Shown here in pieces: positions 15,367 to 22,333 of a stretch of DNA of 27,035 nt (position 1 is the stretch's first letter; each line of letters begins with the position of its first letter). The notes below the pieces were generated by a model. It was not told where the DNA came from, ran no database searches, and saw only the letters and a list, made by a program, of their open reading frames with translations. Location: the NCBI GenBank assembly GCA_937874815.1, contig CALNBW010000134.1, positions 1-27,035 on the forward strand. Direction: 5' to 3'. Both the position numbers and the translations under genes were made by a program. Origin of the DNA: an uncultured Bacillota bacterium. GTDB taxonomy: Bacteria; Bacillota; UBA994; UBA5500.

Positions 15367-15390
15367 CAGGCCTGGGTCACCCCAGGCCTG
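15367..15390. terminator. Terminator hairpin between convergent genes
   Basis: Perfect 10-bp stem CAGGCCTGGG (15367-15376) / CCCAGGCCTG (15381-15390) with TCAC loop. On the minus strand it is followed by TAATCTCTTTT, so it mainly serves the TasA-like gene ending at 15408. On the plus strand no T run follows. Confidence 0.75.
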
Positions 15391-15407
15391 CAGCACCGCT
15401 AAACTGC

Positions 15408-15980
15408 TTATGGAACAGCCACTGCGTCGAATGTGATATTGCCATTGAAGGTTGCTTCTTTAGTCGCTCCGTATGTCGTAACTGAGAGGCTAACCTTGAG
15501 TTCCTTACCTGCTGGAATCCGGATATATTTACCGGTAAGCCAAATGGCATTACCCGCCCCGTCCGTTTGGTCTATCCACAGGCCCCATGTTACATGATCC
15601 TGCTGCAAGCTCGAATCAATGACTGCTTTTACTTCGATATCATCATCGGAGTTGTTCTTAATCGTAAATAGGTGGAACCATTGATATAAGCTTTCGGGTT
15701 GGAGTCCATAATTCTGCCCATTGTTATAACCAGGGCGGAACTTCAAGACCTTTGCATCTTTTGTTGTGCCAATTGTCCCCTCGTTATATTTCCCTAGGTA
15801 TGCGGTGTTATCTTTCAGCCCAACCCCCTCACCTGGAATAAACGCAAGGATAGCACTATTGGTAGAAGCAATTGTGATGGTGCCAGTTGAGGTCACATTG
15901 GCCTTGCTATAAGCCATGGCAGCCATCAGCCCTGAGAGAGCCAGCAGGGCAACTACTAGAAGTAAGCCTTTCTTTTTCAT
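15408..15980 (-). CDS. TasA/camelysin-like secreted protein (SipW-dependent type)
   Basis: 190 aa. Signal peptide at residues 1-24 (MKKKGLLLVVALLALSG then a short Ala-rich stretch), mature start near YSKANVTSTGTITIAST. The rest is a beta sandwich with FTIKNNSDDDIEVKAVI and IPAGKELKVSLSV near the C-terminus. The short signal region followed by Ser/Thr-rich strands is the pattern of SipW-dependent fibre or matrix proteins such as TasA and camelysin. It is divergent from the SipW-like signal peptidase gene 255 nt away, which probably processes it. A -10 element (TATAAT, minus strand, 16031-16036) and a perfect palindrome at 16007-16022 lie upstream; ATG at 15980 follows GGAGGG. Sequence identity to TasA proper is low by eye, so the exact family name is tentative. 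Confidence 0.7.
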   Translation of the reverse strand: MKKKGLLLVVALLALSGLMAAMAYSKANVTSTGTITIASTNSAILAFIPGEGVGLKDNTAYLGKYNEGTIGTTKDAKVLKFRPGYNNGQNYGLQPESLYQWFHLFTIKNNSDDDIEVKAVIDSSLQQDHVTWGLWIDQTDGAGNAIWLTGKYIRIPAGKELKVSLSVTTYGATKEATFNGNITFDAVAVP

Positions 15981-16006
15981 CAGGTATATCCCTCCATTGG
16001 TTCATT

Positions 16007-16022
16007 TGGCGCAGCTGCGCCA
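16007..16022. promoter_or_regulatory. Perfect 16-bp palindrome at the TasA-like gene start region
   Basis: TGGCGCAGCTGCGCCA is fully self-complementary. It begins 8 nt downstream of the -10 element at 16031-16036 (minus strand), so it covers about +1 to +17 of the predicted transcript and ends 26 nt before the start codon. Such a position fits a repressor operator or a 5' mRNA hairpin. Confidence 0.6.
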
Positions 16023-16030
16023 TTGCCCTA

Positions 16031-16036
16031 ATTATA
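16031..16036 (-). promoter_or_regulatory. Predicted -10 element for the TasA-like gene
   Basis: TATAAT on the minus strand, about 50 nt before the start codon. No good -35 hexamer is visible 17 nt upstream (GAGTGT), which would fit activator dependence. Confidence 0.45.
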
Positions 16037-16234
16037 GGTGGGCTATGCTGCTTACACTCCCCGCTGGAGGCTACTCTCGTGGTAGACGAAAACCTAATCT
16101 GTAAGCAACTGAGGTGCCATAGGGAACAAGCCCTAGAGGTATGCAGCAGTAGACCAAAGTACCGGATGCCAGTCGCATGCCAAAGATACAGTTATACAGT
16201 TCACGCCACTGGCAATAGAAAGGAGCCCTGTTAG

Positions 16235-17344
16235 ATGAAAGCTCTCTTACGCATGGCAAACTATGTTTTTTACCTGTTGGTAGCTATCGTTTTAATCGCT
16301 GCTATCGGCACTGGCATTACCGGCCGCCCATTTTTGTTTTCCGTTATTCGTTCCTATAGCATGTACCCGCTTATTACCCGGGGGGACTTGGTGCTCATTA
16401 GCAATCTGGGCCCTAAACAAGCAGTAAGCATCGGTGACATCGTGCTCTTTAAGGCAGAGCAGGGTAGCTTGGCCAGCCAGGGCTGGGTAATTCATCGTAT
16501 TGTTGGTGGGAACGAGACCGATGGATACATCACTAAGGGAGACTATAATGATGAAACAGACCAGCAAAACGGTGGCTCTGGCCCCGTGCAGCGCGAGTGG
16601 ATCGCCAGCCGAGCCATAACCTTAGCTGGTTTGCCTATGAAAATTCCACTACTAGGGCATGTGCCACTCTGGGCAGAACAATTCCAGAAAAGCAGCTACT
16701 CTTTGCCGTTAATTGGCCTGATCCTGGCTTTAGTTTTTGCTGCCAGCGAACTTGCCCCTAAGAAAAGACGTTCTCGGCGCAGCTCCAAATTAGAAACACC
16801 ATTGCTTTATGTTGCTGGGGGGTTGACGCTTAGCATCGTTTTGACGGCTTCAATGCTAGCTACTAGTCAGAATCTGACCCTTGTATATGAAGTATCGGAT
16901 AGCAGTAAAGGAGTGATGATGGGTAGTAGCGTTGGTATCATGCTAGTGGGCGAAGAGACTGAACGGCCTTTAGTAAACCTGAGTAACAAGACCTTCCTCC
17001 CCATTGTGGCCACCTGCACAAGCCATGACCCTCAAATCAGTTTTAGCCACAACCAATTGTATCTGGGCAAGGGGCAGGACCAGGCGGTGAGCTTCAAGGT
17101 AAAGGCGGTGACTCCTGGCATATATCGGAGCAAAATGCAGGTGGGCCTGTTCTATCCCTTTTTACCAGCGAGCGTAATCTATTGGCTTGCCAAGCAGAGC
17201 TTCTGGCTAGCGCTGTTCGTTGTTGCCCTCATCCCAGCCCTGCCTATCATCTGCTACCCGCTTTGGGACACCAAACTGCGCAGACAAACCGGGCGCGCAT
17301 TAGGTAAAGAATGGAGGCGCTTAAGAACACGGTTATCCCTTTGA
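16235..17344 (+). CDS. SipW-like signal peptidase I with fused C-terminal surface-type domain
   Basis: 369 aa, about twice the length of ordinary SipW. Residues 1-140: N-terminal TM helix (9-29), catalytic serine in SYSMYPLITRGD (Ser42), and WVIHRIVGG with His87 in place of the general-base lysine of other bacterial type I signal peptidases. This Ser-His form is typical of SipW and archaeal/ER enzymes. TKGDYNDETD (100-109) completes the core. A TM helix at about 156-174 and a basic loop (KKRRSRRSSK) follow. A third hydrophobic segment (about 188-210) is followed by a beta domain (about 215-305) and a last TM helix (about 317-340). That second half resembles the secreted proteins encoded nearby. 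ATG at 16235 follows AAAGGAG. It probably cleaves the proteins at 11259 and 15408. Confidence 0.85.
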   Translation: MKALLRMANYVFYLLVAIVLIAAIGTGITGRPFLFSVIRSYSMYPLITRGDLVLISNLGPKQAVSIGDIVLFKAEQGSLASQGWVIHRIVGGNETDGYITKGDYNDETDQQNGGSGPVQREWIASRAITLAGLPMKIPLLGHVPLWAEQFQKSSYSLPLIGLILALVFAASELAPKKRRSRRSSKLETPLLYVAGGLTLSIVLTASMLATSQNLTLVYEVSDSSKGVMMGSSVGIMLVGEETERPLVNLSNKTFLPIVATCTSHDPQISFSHNQLYLGKGQDQAVSFKVKAVTPGIYRSKMQVGLFYPFLPASVIYWLAKQSFWLALFVVALIPALPIICYPLWDTKLRRQTGRALGKEWRRLRTRLSL

Positions 17345-17563
17345 CCTACGGACAAGATATGGAGGATGGATTTGTTTTTTGCCAGCCTAAGTTACTGGAA
17401 CAGCATGCCAGGCTGTACGTGAAAAAAAGTGCTAAAAAAGTGTTACACCTCTTGCCAACGACAAGAATATGCTATATCGTTGTAGAGACGACCTGTTAGA
17501 TTCATTATATATAAATATTGCGTTAAATCGGCGCGATATTTCGAAAGAGGAGGCACTTACCAA
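17345..17563. other. Intergenic region before the flavin module
   Basis: 219 nt without a convincing gene. It contains an AT-rich stretch (17504-17518) that may hold a -10 element, and the dyad at 17513-17541. No clear terminator for the signal peptidase gene was found here. Confidence 0.4.
17513..17541. promoter_or_regulatory. Dyad upstream of the FMN-binding lipoprotein gene
   Basis: AAATATTGCG (17513-17522) and CGCGATATTT (17532-17541) form ten pairs (one T-G) around a 9-nt loop, ending just before the GAGGAGG ribosome binding site. It could be an operator or a translational control hairpin. Confidence 0.45.
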
Positions 17564-18277
17564 ATGAAGAAGTACTTATCACTGGCTGTTGTTCTTGCAC
17601 TGTCTTTAACTCTTTTTGTTGGCTGCGGTAAACCAGCGACGTATAAAGACGGCACCTTTATCGGCGCTTCCGACGCTAACGACAGAGGCTACACACGGGC
17701 AGAAATAACCATCAAGAAGGACAAAATTGAATCAGTGAAAATTGTTGGCCTTGATAATGTGGATCTAGATAAGACAGAGGATTATCCTTACGAGGAATAC
17801 CATAAGGCAGTTACTGAGTTGGAAAAGGCAATGAAAGAGAAAAACACGTGGGACGTGGACGCAGTTGCCAAAGCCACTAGCACTTCCACTCAGGCTAAGC
17901 AAGCTGCCCAGCGGGCTATGGAGAAAGCTTTAGTGAAGCCGACTTCCACCGCTAAGTATTTTGATGGCACTTTCATGGCTATTTCCGAGCAAACGGAAAG
18001 AGGTTGGACGATCGCTTGGGTCACCCTTAAAGGTGACAAGATTACCGACGTCAAGCTAAGTTCCACCACTGCCAAGACCGATGACAATGGCAACAACACT
18101 TTCGTGCGCAAAGACGAAAGCTACCCCTACGAGCCATATTTCGAAGCACTGGAGCTTATCCCCCAGCGCATGGTTGAGAAAAACGGCACCGATATCGAAG
18201 CAGTTACCGGCGCAACCAGTACTACTGACCAAGCAAAACAGGCAGTGGAAAAGGCACTAACAGAAGCAACCCGCTAA
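17564..18277 (+). CDS. Lipoprotein with two FMN-binding domains
   Basis: 237 aa. Signal peptide with lipobox ending FVGC (Cys21 lipidated). Two tandem FMN_bind domains at about 27-122 and 133-235, each starting with a YxDGTF strand. The second carries the flavinylation motif TGATST after Asp210, with Thr218 as expected FMN acceptor. The first has AKATST after Asp99, lacking the Ser/Thr-Gly, so its modification is doubtful. The protein sits on the outer face of the membrane and should carry electrons through phosphoester-linked FMN, like Listeria PplA. ATG at 17564 follows GAGGAGG. A terminator separates it from the apbE gene, which makes the modifying enzyme. Confidence 0.9.
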   Translation: MKKYLSLAVVLALSLTLFVGCGKPATYKDGTFIGASDANDRGYTRAEITIKKDKIESVKIVGLDNVDLDKTEDYPYEEYHKAVTELEKAMKEKNTWDVDAVAKATSTSTQAKQAAQRAMEKALVKPTSTAKYFDGTFMAISEQTERGWTIAWVTLKGDKITDVKLSSTTAKTDDNGNNTFVRKDESYPYEPYFEALELIPQRMVEKNGTDIEAVTGATSTTDQAKQAVEKALTEATR

Positions 18278-18304
18278 CAATTCAACTGCTATAGACTAAG
18301 CTAG

Positions 18305-18340
18305 AAGCCGGAGGCAAATACTCCGGCTTCGTTCTTTTTG
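18305..18340 (+). terminator. Intrinsic terminator after the FMN-binding lipoprotein gene
   Basis: 9-bp stem AAGCCGGAG (18305-18313) / CTCCGGCTT (18321-18329), 7-nt loop, then CGTTCTTTTT. Confidence 0.9.
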
Positions 18341-18373
18341 TCAATTTGTCGTACCAGGCTGCTGCAACATGTG

Positions 18374-18382
18374 TGCTATAAT
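18374..18382 (+). promoter_or_regulatory. Extended -10 promoter for the apbE operon
   Basis: TGCTATAAT is a perfect TGn-extended -10 element (TATAAT at 18377-18382) without an evident -35 hexamer. Transcription would start near 18389. This excludes an in-frame ATG at 18385 as the apbE start and supports the ATG at 18433. Confidence 0.75.
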
Positions 18383-18432
18383 AAATGGATTCTTTGTTAT
18401 TTTGGCGAACACTGGCTAGGAGTGAGATTGAC

Positions 18433-19464
18433 ATGCGTAGAGCTTATATCGGGGTTGGCCTACTTCTTGTAGCTCTAGTGGTTGGCATTGGTGCTTGGCG
18501 TTTAGCCGACACTCGCGAAGCAAATCAAGCAGAGTTTCTCATGGGCACTTACATGGAAATTACGGCAATTGGCCGCAAGGCACCGGTGGCGCTGGAGGCG
18601 GTGTTTGCTCGCCTGGAGGAAATTGAGTCCCGCATGACCCAGAACAGCGAAACTAGCGAAATAGCGGCTGTCAATGCCAAGGCCGGCGTTGAGCCAGTAG
18701 CCGTCAGTCCGGACACTTTTCTAGTTATCGAGAAGGCGCTGCACTATGCCGAGCTAACCGATGGCAAATTTGACCCCACCATTCAGCCCATTGTGAGGCT
18801 CTGGCAAATCGGCTCGCCTGAGGCGAGGGTGCCGGCACCGGAAGAAATAGCGGCAAAACTGCCAGCTATCAGTTATCAAGCCGTAGAGCTCGATGCGACT
18901 AATCAGACTGTATGGCTGACCCAGCCAGGCATGGGCCTGGACCTGGGAGGCATAGCTAAGGGGTATGCTGCTGACGAAGCAGTGGCCATCTTGCGAGAGC
19001 ATGGGGTCAAAAAGGCGCTGATCAATCTTGGGGGTAACATCTATGCCCTCGGTACTAACCCTAGCAATCAGCCCTGGCGCATTGGCGTGCAAGACCCCGA
19101 AGATGAGCGGGACCAGTATATCGCGGTGATTGAAGCTACGGACGAAACCTTGGTCACCTCGGGGGCGTATGAAAGGTTTCTTAAGGTTGATGATACTGTA
19201 TACCATCATATTCTTAACCCGGAAACGGGCTATCCCGCTGATTCGGACATACTCAGCGTTACAATTATTGCTAAGGACTCTATCGACGCCGATGCTCTGA
19301 GCACAAGTGTCTACATTCTAGGCCGCGAAGCAGGGCTGGCGCTGGTGAACAGCCTCAATAACATCGAGACCGTTATTATCGACAAAGAACGTCGTGTATT
19401 TGCTAGCGCAGGCGTGCGCGATCGCTTAACAATTGTTGACCCAAAATTTGTATTGATGCCATAA
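18433..19464 (+). CDS. apbE: FAD:protein FMN transferase (ApbE family), membrane-anchored
   Basis: 343 aa from ATG 18433, which has AGGAGTG 8 nt upstream and lies behind the promoter at 18374-18382. An N-terminal hydrophobic anchor (residues about 5-22, no lipobox cysteine) places the catalytic domain outside the membrane. Family motifs are present: FLMGTYMEIT near the start, GKFDPTIQP, LDLGGIAKGYAAD, ALINLGGNIYALG, VTSGAYERF and HHILNPETGYPA, with DADALSTSVYILG supplying Mg-binding acidic residues. ApbE moves FMN from FAD onto Thr of target proteins; the obvious substrate is the lipoprotein encoded just upstream. It begins a probable operon with the next two genes. Confidence 0.95.
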   Translation: MRRAYIGVGLLLVALVVGIGAWRLADTREANQAEFLMGTYMEITAIGRKAPVALEAVFARLEEIESRMTQNSETSEIAAVNAKAGVEPVAVSPDTFLVIEKALHYAELTDGKFDPTIQPIVRLWQIGSPEARVPAPEEIAAKLPAISYQAVELDATNQTVWLTQPGMGLDLGGIAKGYAADEAVAILREHGVKKALINLGGNIYALGTNPSNQPWRIGVQDPEDERDQYIAVIEATDETLVTSGAYERFLKVDDTVYHHILNPETGYPADSDILSVTIIAKDSIDADALSTSVYILGREAGLALVNSLNNIETVIIDKERRVFASAGVRDRLTIVDPKFVLMP

Positions 19465-19477
19465 ACTGGGGGACAAA

Positions 19478-20020
19478 ATGAGTAATGCTAGAAAAACCGT
19501 CCTTTTAGGTATATTGATCGCTCTCGCCTTAGCACTGCATGTGGCGGAAAGAGCTTTGCCGCTGCCGGTGCTACCTGTGCCTGGTGTCAAACTGGGTTTG
19601 GCCAACATCGTCACCTTGATGGCCATTTTCATCCTACCACTGCCAGAGGTAACCCTGCTAGTGTTGGCACGCACTATTCTAGCCGCAACTTTTGGGGGCG
19701 GCTTGTCAGGTTTTTTGTTTAGTTTGGCGGGAGGGCTACTGAGCATGTTAGCCATGTATCTACTAGTACACAAAGCCACCCATTGGTTCAGCCTGCCAGC
19801 CATCAGTGTCGTGGGTGCTTTGTTTCATAATCTTGGACAGCTGCTAGTTGCCGCCTTCATTGTGCGTACCTGGGGCATCTTTCTTTATCTACCGCTGCTA
19901 TTGGTATCAGCCGGTCTGACGGGACTGGCTGTAGGGTTTACTACGAAACTTTTACTTAAGGCGCTACTGAACACTAAGCTAGTTGACGTTCCAGAACGCT
20001 TGCGTTCGCTGCTGGTTTAG
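19478..20020 (+). CDS. Gx-transporter / Hpre_diP_synt_I-type membrane protein
   Basis: 180 aa with five or six membrane helices. Features: KTVLLGILIALALALHVAERALP at the N-terminus (shown here in part), the motif VPGVKLGLANIVTL, ARTILAATFGGG, and GALFHNLGQLL. These match the family named heptaprenyl diphosphate synthase component I (Gx transporter), related to ECF S-components. Despite its name, the family is polytopic and often lies beside ApbE, FMN-binding proteins and polyprenyl synthases; as I recall it includes Listeria EetB of the extracellular electron transfer locus. It begins 13 nt after apbE with a weak GGGGGA site and is 28 nt from the polyprenyl synthase gene. It may pass electrons or a flavin/quinone precursor across the membrane; the exact role is inference. 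Confidence 0.85.
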   Translation: MSNARKTVLLGILIALALALHVAERALPLPVLPVPGVKLGLANIVTLMAIFILPLPEVTLLVLARTILAATFGGGLSGFLFSLAGGLLSMLAMYLLVHKATHWFSLPAISVVGALFHNLGQLLVAAFIVRTWGIFLYLPLLLVSAGLTGLAVGFTTKLLLKALLNTKLVDVPERLRSLLV

Positions 20021-20048
20021 CTGAAGCACGCTTGTAAGGAGGCTTGGC

Positions 20049-21002
20049 ATGCCATTAGTTTATTCAGCTCGGCTCAGGCAAGAGTTACGAGAGGTAGAAA
20101 ATCATCTAAAACAGGCGCTACGATCACGCCAGGCCGTACTAGAGCAAGCATCGATTCAGCTAGTAATGTCTGGCGGCAAACGCATCCGCCCGGCATTAAC
20201 TTTGCTGGGCGCAACCTTTGGCTGCAAACAGGACCCCGCCGTGAGTAAAGTTGCAGCAGCTATCGAGCTTTTGCACATGGCTACCCTGGTACACGATGAC
20301 ATTATTGATGACTCTCCCCTGCGCCGGGGCGAGCCCACCGTGCAAGCCACGTACGGCAGAGAGATTGCCGTGTTCACTGGCGACTGGCTGCTAACCAAGG
20401 CCCTGTTGCTACTGGCTGAAGCCAATACGGGAGAGCGCATGATTGAGCTAGCCAAAACCATGGTACATATCTGCGAAGGGGAGGTTAGCCAGTTTGCTAG
20501 TCGGCACCAAAAAGTGAGTGTCTATGGCTACTTGCGCCGTATTCATGGCAAAACGGCGGCCCTGTTTGGCCTCAGCATTACCGCTGGTGCCGAACAAAAT
20601 GCCGCCGCAGAGCCCACTTTGCGGGCGCTTGGTAAGTATGGGGTTTTCTTAGGCATGGCCTTTCAAATCTACGATGATTTACTCGACTATACAGCCCAAC
20701 GCGGCCAGCTAGGCAAGCCAGTAGGCGCGGATATTCAAGGTGGAATTTATACCCTACCCCTGCTCTACGCTTTAGAGGATATGCAAGCTGCAGCCGAATT
20801 GGAGCCACTTTTACATACCGCTTGTAAGCAACAAAACACTGCTGCTATCATCGAGCGAGTGTCCTATACCGATGCGCTGGAACGCTGCCACAGCCTGGCG
20901 AAACGCTATGCAGAGAAGGCCGTACAGGCGATAGCTATACTACCTGAGACGCCTGCCAAAGCAGAGTTAATTGCTTTACCCGAGCAACTGCTAAGTTTTT
21001 AA
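20049..21002 (+). CDS. Polyprenyl (heptaprenyl-like) diphosphate synthase
   Basis: 317 aa trans-isoprenyl diphosphate synthase. Motifs: GGKRIRPAL (43-50), first Asp-rich motif HDDIIDDSPLRRG with Asp83/84/87/88, and second motif IYDDLLDY with Asp209/210/213. The residue five before the first Asp is alanine (Ala78), typical of long-chain enzymes that make quinone side chains. It is cytosolic and elongates FPP with IPP, probably for menaquinone or demethylmenaquinone. The ATG at 20049 follows TAAGGAGG. As the last gene of the apbE operon it supports a quinone-linked flavin electron transfer function, as with DmkB of Listeria, though it could also serve general quinone synthesis. Confidence 0.93.
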   Translation: MPLVYSARLRQELREVENHLKQALRSRQAVLEQASIQLVMSGGKRIRPALTLLGATFGCKQDPAVSKVAAAIELLHMATLVHDDIIDDSPLRRGEPTVQATYGREIAVFTGDWLLTKALLLLAEANTGERMIELAKTMVHICEGEVSQFASRHQKVSVYGYLRRIHGKTAALFGLSITAGAEQNAAAEPTLRALGKYGVFLGMAFQIYDDLLDYTAQRGQLGKPVGADIQGGIYTLPLLYALEDMQAAAELEPLLHTACKQQNTAAIIERVSYTDALERCHSLAKRYAEKAVQAIAILPETPAKAELIALPEQLLSF

Positions 21003-21027
21003 TGGTTTTAACGTTGTAACAAGAAAG

Positions 21028-21097
21028 GGCTGCGGGGTACCTTACCTAGAGCACAAGAGCAGGCTCCAATCATGCTTACGGCAAGTACCCCGCAGCC
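21028..21097 (-). repeat. Hairpin repeat, copy C (terminator-like)
   Basis: Perfect 13-bp outer stem (21028-21040 with 21085-21097). The inner module (21045-21081) reads canonically on the minus strand. Compared with copies A/B, the outermost inner pair T-A is C-G (CC/GG instead of CT/AG). One C of AGCAC is T, opposite the G of GTGCT (U-G wobble). One C of CTCC is T, opposite G of GGAG (G-U wobble). All changes keep pairing only on the minus strand. It lies between the convergent polyprenyl synthase and M20 peptidase genes, in terminator orientation for the peptidase (TTTCTT follows). Confidence 0.87.
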
Positions 21098-21112
21098 TTC
21101 TCGCCATTTCTT

Positions 21113-22240
21113 CTAGCTTAGCAGCGTCAGCAAAAGACCGGCCAACTGAGCCATGCCCTTCGGTATGGGGCGTATGTCCAGGGATTCGTCGAGACGATGA
21201 GCGCCACGTCCGTTAGTAATGCCAATGCAGATTGCCGGCACCCCTTGGCTAAGGGGCACGTTGGCGTCAGTGCTGCTGGGGGCACTGCTCGGGCTAATAC
21301 CTAAAGCAGTTAGTATCTCATTTGCCTGTTGCACCAGCTCATGATCAGACGGTAAGGCTCCGCCGGGACGATCGCCCACTACCTCAATCTGCAAGTTGAG
21401 GCCCTTAGCATGGAGCTCAAGGATGCTACGCACTTGCTGCTCCAGATGAGCCAAGCTTTCGCTACAGGTGGAGCGCATATCAATGAACATCTCTGCCTGC
21501 TGAGCGATGGTATTGATGGAAGTGCCACCGGAGATAACACCTACGTTATAGGTGGTGCGCGGTTGTTTGGGCACCTCTAGGTGGGAGATATCGGCAATCA
21601 TACGACCTAAGGCATGGATGGCGCTGGCGACGCCGAAGTCGCCCCAACTATGGCCACCACCCGTGGTTACGCTGACCTGCAAACGGCGACTGGCAATACC
21701 CTCATGAATAACTGAACCCAAGTTGCCGTCTACAGCAACTACCATATCCACCTCTTGGCCAAAACGGGCCATGGCCGCCTTCATGCCGCGCAGGTCGCCT
21801 AGCCCTTCTTCGCCAGCGGTACCGACTAGAATTAGCCGTCCCTTAAAAGTAAGGCCCAGGGCACGTAGCCCGGCCACTAGCTGGATCAGGGCCGCCACTG
21901 CCGTAGAATTATCCCGCACGCCTGGCGCATGCAGTTCATGCCCTTCCCGCCTGACCCGCACATCTGTTTCAGCCGGGAACACGGTGTCTAGATGGGCGGC
22001 AACCAAAATGGTAGGACCATCACCTTGCCCGCGGATATCGGCATAAACGTTAGGTGTTTCATCCACAAAAGCGTCAGTCAGACCGAGCTCACGCCAACGC
22101 TTGGCGACATAATTAGCCCTAGCATGCTCCTGAAAAGGCGGCGCTGCCACTTCGCAAACAGTGATGTTCTCCTGCACCATATCCTCTAAGTGCTCCAAAT
22201 AATAAACTGCTAACTTCTCTAGTAACTGGTTATCAATCAT
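21113..22240 (-). CDS. M20-family zinc aminopeptidase/dipeptidase (tripeptidase-like)
   Basis: 375 aa from ATG 22240, which is 6 nt behind AAGGGAGGTAG; a further in-frame start upstream (22273) lacks a good site. M20 metal ligands in order: AAHLDTVFP (His, Asp), VRDNSTAVAA (bridging Asp), GTAGEEGLGD (catalytic Glu-Glu), DMRS-type segment MVVAVDGNLG, and GAHRLDE near the C-terminus (His). A lid/dimerisation domain with GGTSINTIAQ, where the substrate contact is usual, lies in the middle. No signal peptide: a cytoplasmic peptidase cleaving di- or tripeptides. It ends next to hairpin copy C, its likely terminator. Confidence 0.92.
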   Translation of the reverse strand: MIDNQLLEKLAVYYLEHLEDMVQENITVCEVAAPPFQEHARANYVAKRWRELGLTDAFVDETPNVYADIRGQGDGPTILVAAHLDTVFPAETDVRVRREGHELHAPGVRDNSTAVAALIQLVAGLRALGLTFKGRLILVGTAGEEGLGDLRGMKAAMARFGQEVDMVVAVDGNLGSVIHEGIASRRLQVSVTTGGGHSWGDFGVASAIHALGRMIADISHLEVPKQPRTTYNVGVISGGTSINTIAQQAEMFIDMRSTCSESLAHLEQQVRSILELHAKGLNLQIEVVGDRPGGALPSDHELVQQANEILTALGISPSSAPSSTDANVPLSQGVPAICIGITNGRGAHRLDESLDIRPIPKGMAQLAGLLLTLLS

Positions 22241-22333
22241 GTCCCTACCTCCCTTGTATGTAAAGAAATTCAACAGCTATAGCCATACCCCTCTTATCTC
22301 ACCACAGGATTTTTACTAATATCTCAGAAACGG

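Noticed and set aside
17311..17499. 62-codon open frame overlapping the signal peptidase 3' end
   Set aside because: It overlaps the end of a real gene, lacks a good ribosome binding site and resembles nothing known.
18385..18432. Upstream ATG at 18385 as the apbE start
   Set aside because: It lies at or before the predicted transcription start of the TGCTATAAT promoter and has no ribosome binding site; ATG 18433 has both.
17564..21002. Complete Listeria-type extracellular electron transfer locus
   Set aside because: Ndh2, EetA and DmkA homologues are not in the window, so only a partial module can be claimed.
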